Origin: Rapana venosa
Taxonomy: Eukaryota; Mollusca; Gastropoda; Neogastropoda; Muricidae
NCBI GenBank assembly: GCA_028751875.1
Contig: CM054154.1
Location: forward strand, 52,679,476 to 52,743,475
Length of the DNA stretch: 64,000 bases
Reading direction: 5' to 3'
Part shown: piece by piece, positions 58,800 to 64,000 of the stretch
Numbering within the stretch: position 1 is the stretch's first letter
Layout: each line of letters opens with the position of its first letter
Position numbers and translations under genes: made by a program
Notes under the pieces: model-generated
Database searches by the model: none
Seen by the model: only the letters and a program-made list of their open reading frames with translations
Told to the model about the DNA's origin: nothing

Positions 58800-60540
58800 A
58801 CTGTTTTCTGCTTTAAGTAGATCATGTAAAGGTGTATAAAAACCCCCCTTTAAAAAATTTAAAATTCTTAAATCTTTATACCAAACTATAAAGGAAACTT
58901 TTCCTTAATTTTGGTTTTTAAAAAATGGCTTTTGTTTTTTTGATTCTGTGCACTATATCAGTAATTGTTTTTGAGTGGTAAAAAATTACATTCACCTTAA
59001 ACACGCAACTAAAAAGCAGTAGGTTCAAAACGTAAAAGTTTTCTTCTTTAAAAAATTTTGTTTGAAACACCTGCAGCTATCGTATCGTCTGGTCTCTGAT
59101 TGTACTATCCATCCGAAAAAAACATATCAACTAATCTTGCTTAAATAATTAAAAAATCCCTTCCCCGTCCCCCAATTTTTCCTGTTGAAGCCATACAAAG
59201 CTGAATCCTGCATCACATAAAATTTTCTAAATAGAAACCCAAACGTTCTTTCCGATATATCCAGTCAAGAAACATTTGAAAAGCTTTAAGGGTGCTGTAT
59301 AATTCATTTCCCAAAATTTTAAAACCAATATCTAAGGTATTATACAGGGTTTGATGTTTTAGGGTTTGACCCAGTCCCATTATAATTTTTTTTGGAGTTT
59401 TAAATGGTACCCCCAAAATCTTTTGCAAGCCATCATGTGTACTTTCTCTATATGTTCAATTTTTTTAACCCCCAATCTCTGATGAATATAGAAGATTGGC
59501 TGTATTTTAATGTCAAAATCTTGAAAAATGTTTCGCGTTAATTCTTTAATCAGAAAAATCCAGTTAATTCTACAACACTTTTTTTCCCCTTGGTCACGGA
59601 TGACTGTCCCCAGTTTAGCACTAAGTTTTGTCTAAAATTAACCCAAATAGCATCTTATTTACCCTTCTAATTTAAAATTTCGTAAACCCACTGCATTTTT
59701 CCAAAAAAACCTCCTTTTTAAAGACCTTACTTTACTTTTATCAGAAAAACTTTAATTGCAAATTCACAACCGATTTGATGCTTCATTGGTTTTTGTAAAC
59801 CCCCAAGAGTTTGAAATAAAGCCACCACTGCAAAGAGTAAAATAAAGATTTCCAATGTCTTGGTACTAGTTTTATCCATGTTTCTTTTTTACCCAGGTTC
59901 CGATAAAGGTTTATAAAAAAAGAAAAAGCGTAGGGGTTTAACACACACCTTGCTCACCCAATTGGGCATTCAAAAAATTTAGACAATTCACATTTCCTAT
60001 AAGAATATTTTTGTACATTGCTGAATTGCTGCAAGGGAAATTTCCCTTACCCCGACTTGAGCACCCCAAAAATAAAACATATCGCAAAAAAAAAGCTTTT
60101 TAAAAAACTAAAATGCAACATAAACTTACCTTCTTTTCATGTACTTTGGCAATTCATACAAATAAAAATCTGACAAAAGTGAGTATTTTTTTTCTTGAAC
60201 CCTGCCTGATTTTCAATTAAATTTGATTATTTTCTAGCCAAAATACAACTATTTTGTATTTATGTGAACACTTTGACAGGATACCAACAGTGGATTCCCC
60301 ATAATTGTCCACAAATTGGATCTACCTTCTTTAAAAAATTGGGGAAATGAAAAATTTTGCCCAGGCTGTGGATAAAAAACCTTGTCAAAAAGAAATTTAA
60401 TAGTTTTATGAGAAAACAGTGTAACCCCTTGGCCCCCATTTTTCGCATTTTAGCAGTTATGCCCTCCATCCCCCTTTCCTTACCCCTTTTTTAGTTTATC
60501 TATTGCTCTTTTTTGCTCCTCTTTGAAAGCTTTTTTTAAG
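58800..60540 (-). mobile_element. LINE 'family 3', reversed and corrupted copy
   Basis: On the minus strand, 60,260-60,469 reads ITAKM...LIKLLNFFLTRFFIHSLGK and a 'GHCWYPVKVFT' segment. This fits the IDEISAEML...LFN-IF--GIYP---W--..NYRGVSLLS region of the LINE at 9,539. The ORF at 59,213-59,428 reads LQKILGVPFKTPK, the same C-terminal landmark as 11,230-11,300. Damage is of the homopolymer type. Dead. Confidence 0.62.
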
Positions 60541-60735
60541 TTCATGATCGCCTGCTCTAAAAATCTGTTCACTAACAATAAATTTTACTGACTTTGTTAC
60601 TTTGGGGAAAAAAAACTTAAAATGATTTACCCCCAAACAAATTTTCTATAGGGTTTTTTTAAAATTATTTATACCACACCCCTTTTTTGAGTCTCCAAAA
60701 TTTTTGGGAAACGGGAAAATTGAGTAGACAGGACA

Positions 60736-60755
60736 AGGGGAGAGAGAGGAAAAGA

Positions 60756-60798
<43 letters not shown>
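60736..60798. repeat. (GA)n microsatellite
   Basis: AGAGAG run of about 45 bases (60,758-60,794) with GAGCGAGC at its right end. Confidence 0.95.
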
Positions 60799-60802
<4 letters not shown>

Positions 60803-60859
60803 ACAGAGAGAACTATGAACATTTAATTATACTTTGGCCTTGGCCACAATACAAGTAAA

Positions 60860-62190
60860 GGGGACTAAGGGGAACAGTAATATTTAGGGAAAAAAAACTT
60901 TTTACATAAACAGTCTGGTGATGCAACACATTCTTTAAACACATACATATGACTCAGAGCAACATAGGTATCATCATCCTCATCAAAAATATCATCATTA
61001 CCAATGATTACATCATTCAATACAATCCTCATTGATATCTTCATCATCTTTCATCACTGTTTCTGTTGTACATCATTATTAATCATGGAAGTAAAATCTT
61101 AGTAATTTCTTTATTTACATAATTGTAATCATGTTACTTTCCATCATTATTTGTTTTGGTGATGCAATGTTACACAAGCACACACGCGCACATGCACACA
61201 AACACACAAGACTCAGCGATGGAGAGGATTTGCATCATTAGTTAATAAAAACAACAACAGAATTGGTCCCATGAATACACAACAGTTGAAAGGCTTTTAA
61301 ATAATACTCTTGTGCTTTGCTTCAAATCAGTTCTCTGTTCCTCAATTTTCATCCCCACAGTACATGTATGCTTTTTCTCACACACACACATACAATGAGC
61401 CACACAGAATACAGGAGGGACACACGTGCCTACACACATACATGATCATCATGACCTAAAGTCTCGTTACTAGCGCATGCGCGCCCACACACACAAAATG
61501 TATTTACACACTGCAATAAGAACGGCAGTGCAATGCAGCTCTTTTCTCTAGGTTTTTTCATTTGTGACACAATATTCTGTGTCTACCATTTCAGTGCCAT
61601 GGCTGATGTCTAAGGCAGCAAATGCATGATTGCCTTGAAAAAGCGATAATGGGAAGTGACCTATGACCAAAGAATGACCTAAAACTTGCAATTGCATAGG
61701 TGATTGAGCTTGTGAATTACAATGAATGGTCCTCACATGTAGAACACAAATTTGAATCATTTGGGGGGTTACAACTTTTGGTCAGCACGACAATAAATGC
61801 ACTGACAGATACAGCCACAAAACCATGAAGCACGGCTGTGTCACTGTAAGTGGACCTACTGTCGTCTTGACAAAGTTTTAACCCGCCAACCGACTGACAT
61901 TTGCGATCAATGTGTGAGGTCTGTCAATTTTAACTGACAAAGTTAATCGTCTATGCAACAGCAATTTAGGTCACTTTGGATAACTCTTTTTCAAGCTAAA
62001 CATACTTTTGCTGCATTAGAAAACAAGGGAAATCTAAAATGCGCCGTAAAATGGGTCTTCTCTTCACAAATTACTTATCAATGCATCGAGAGGCTGGTCT
62101 GACTGAAATTCTTCCTTGAATACCGAACTTTTTTCCTTTTGAAGTGAATCAGCCACAATGGGCTTCCTGTATAGTTGGTAATGTACTTCT
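60860..62190. other. Clean sequence without recognised genes
   Basis: CA-rich patches occur at 61,170-61,210, 61,378-61,440 and 61,484-61,497. ORFs are short and without domains. Probably intergenic or intronic. Confidence 0.4.
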
Positions 62191-62242
62191 CTCTCTCTCT
62201 CTATATATATATATTATATATATGTGTGTGTGTGTGGTGTGT

Positions 62243-62280
<38 letters not shown>
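62190..62280. repeat. (TC)n-(TA)n-(TG)n compound microsatellite
   Basis: TC run (62,189-62,202), TA run with one break (62,203-62,222), TG run with two GTG interruptions (62,223-62,280). The 5' limit of the following LINE lies close to its right end. Confidence 0.95.
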
Positions 62281-62282
<2 letters not shown>

Positions 62283-62284
62283 TA

Positions 62285-64000
62285 ATCATTATTTCTGGAT
62301 ATTTAGCATAGGCCTTCTGTTCTCAGTTGAATATGCAGTACTGGGTTACCCTAAGGACATGACTATGATCGCATGACCATGGGGTGGATGAACTGCAGTC
62401 ATATATAATTTCTTTTAATGCCATTTTTTGCTGAGAGCAGAAGTCAATTTGAACAACTTTAGTTGTACAACTGTAAATGCCAATTTCATTCCACTTTTAC
62501 AAATGCCATTATTCAAGCTGCGCACTTATCAATTCCCATCATTAAATCACTTAAATAAAAAAGTGTTCAGGGAACGTTTGGTGGACACCTGCTTGCGAAG
62601 AAGCAGTGACTAACAAGCATTTAATGTTCAAAATATATCTAAAGAATAAGACATCAGAAAACCATGAAAAAACAGAAACAGGCAAAAAATTATAGCAACA
62701 TGGTCATAGCTCAGGCAAAGTGACAATATTGGTCATCATTTTGTTCCAGTGACATATCAAGTCATACAGATCTTAAAAAAGTGTGGAACAAATTTCATGA
62801 AATGAGAAAAGGTGTGACTTTACCAACTTGTCCAATTAAGCTAAAAAAACAACGAATTTCCATCCAATGCAGAAAAGGTTGAGGCTTTTGCAGATATGTT
62901 CTCAGAATCCATGTGTATTGAAGGTCTCTCACTTAAAAGCAGTAAGTACAGAAAATCTGAAGAGAACAAAAAAGAATATGAAGACCCACTTTCTAATAAC
63001 ACCGAATACATCAATGCCCCAATAACAATCAATGAAGTAAAAGATGTATTACATTCTCTTCATAATAAGAAAACATCTGTTGGATTAGATGCCATATCCA
63101 ATGATATGCTTAAACATTTACCAGAAAAATTCATTTTTCTATTACATAAACTTTTCCAAAAGTGTTGGACTGAGAGTGTAATGCCAGTAAACTGGAAGCA
63201 GTCTATCATTGTTCCCATTCATAAGCAAGGAAAGCCCCAAAATGACAAAACTAGTTACAGACTCATAGCACTGACTTCTAACACAGGTAAGCTAATGGAG
63301 CGAATCATTCTAAGAAGGATTGTGATTTATTGTCAGAAAAATAAGATAGTTCCAATCAATCAAGCAGGCTTTCAAAAAGACAGATCTGCAATTGATAATC
63401 TAGTTAAACTAACAACACAAGTCAAACAACAGTTTGCAAGAAGAAAATTTACTTGCAACATTTTTTTTTGATGTCAGAAAGCCTATGACCAAGTCTGGCA
63501 TGCTAAATTACTGCATAAATTGAAGACTATTGGATTATCTGGGCATGTTTATTATTATATCAAAAGCCTTTTATGTAACAGAAGTATACAAGTGAGAGTA
63601 GGGAATACATATTCACACTCTAGGTCACTCCATATGGGTTTACCACAGGGTTCTGTTAAAGCCCCTTTTCTGTTTAATATACTGTTATATGATCTACCCA
63701 AAAACATGTCTAAAGATATCATCCTAAGTACAGTATGCTGATGATATATGTATGTGGATGAATTTCACTATGAAGCGCAGTACAACAAAGAGGATGATTC
63801 ATTATACCAGAAAGATCTATCAAAAAGAGTTAGATAATTTATATAAATATATTTTTGAAAATGGTCTGACATTTTCCACAGAAAAAATGCACATTATGCT
63901 TTTTAACAATGGCAGTGATCCAGATACACTACCACAGTTTAGAATTGGAAGGAAGCTAATTCAGAACACAAACACTGTCAAATTTTTAGGCATCTTACTT
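62285..64000 (+). mobile_element. I/Jockey-type LINE, 5'-truncated, runs off the window
   Basis: The first recognisable text is the endonuclease-RT linker, VWWTPACEEAVTNKHLMFKI (about 62,569-62,628). An open frame at 62,896-63,471 carries NNKKTSVGLDAISNDMLKHL-like fingers, WKQSIIVPIHKQGKP, SYRLIALTSNTGKLMER and NQAGFQKDRSAIDNL. A T-run (63,461-63,469) shifts the frame into DVRKAYDQVWHAKLL and MGLPQGSVKAPFLFNILLYD. A second slip near 63,728 leads to QYADDICMW, with the catalytic Asp pair intact. The last ~260 bases are open to the edge (ENGLTFSTEK, TVKFLGILL). This is the least decayed RT in the window, though still frameshifted. Confidence 0.9.

Noticed and set aside
1..64000. CRISPR arrays, operons, phage or plasmid features
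   Set aside because: No regularly spaced direct repeats with unique spacers, no bacterial-style gene packing; the content is eukaryotic repeats.

Overview
This is a repeat-dense nuclear segment of an animal genome, most likely a marine invertebrate and probably a mollusc. It has no bacterial gene organisation: no operons, and no long intact ORFs apart from retrotransposon pieces. It is packed with non-LTR retrotransposons (LINEs), tRNA-derived SINEs and microsatellites. The mollusc guess rests on remembered resemblance of the SINE and LINE families and is inference. No exciting new multi-gene system is visible. The points most worth checking are a large inverted duplication, a foldback element, a two-hairpin motif beside a G tract, and one candidate host exon.

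Layout. Bases 1-9,038 are a noisy reverse complement of about 18,780-27,483, so the window holds a >=8.7 kb inverted repeat that runs off the left edge. A 500-base N gap (9,039-9,538) lies at the inner end of the left arm. Between the arms lie a LINE of unresolved clade (9.5-12.2 kb) and a Tx1/L1-like LINE (13.2-21.1 kb). The Tx1/L1 element is broken by three insertions: an RTE-like 3' fragment, a SINE, and a nearly full-length but dead RTE-clade element. The right arm continues with an RTE-like LINE ('family 2'), itself interrupted by a cluster of L2-type 3' ends and SINEs. A head-to-tail series of L2/CR1-type copies follows (25.2-29.2 kb), each later unit starting in the TTA-rich tail of the one before.

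From 29-40 kb there are broken family 2 copies, a decayed I/Jockey-type LINE with a recognisable endonuclease, reverse transcriptase and RNase H-like tail (32.5-36.7 kb), and a third SINE. From 40.9-46.1 kb comes low-complexity sequence, a GC-rich patch and a reversed L2 copy carrying the fourth SINE. At 46.08-46.90 kb there is a foldback element with ~216 bp inverted arms. A second L2-plus-foldback copy lies at 48.7-52.9 kb. The 55.3-57.5 kb interval is the only place with plausible host coding sequence: an acidic, Ser/Thr/Asp-rich ORF followed by a poly(A) signal. The right end holds a reversed copy of the 9.5 kb LINE, microsatellites, and an I/Jockey-type LINE running off the window.

Functional picture: essentially all coding sequence here is dead retrotransposon. 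Frameshifts are everywhere and several catalytic Asp pairs are lost. Large blocks (1-7.7, 10.9-12.6, 13.6-14.8, 40.9-46.1, 53.9-55.1 and 58.8-60.7 kb) show a peculiar pattern in which bases are replaced by copies of their neighbours. I read this as a sequencing or consensus artefact, so fine-scale claims there are weak. Boundaries are generally good to tens of bases only.
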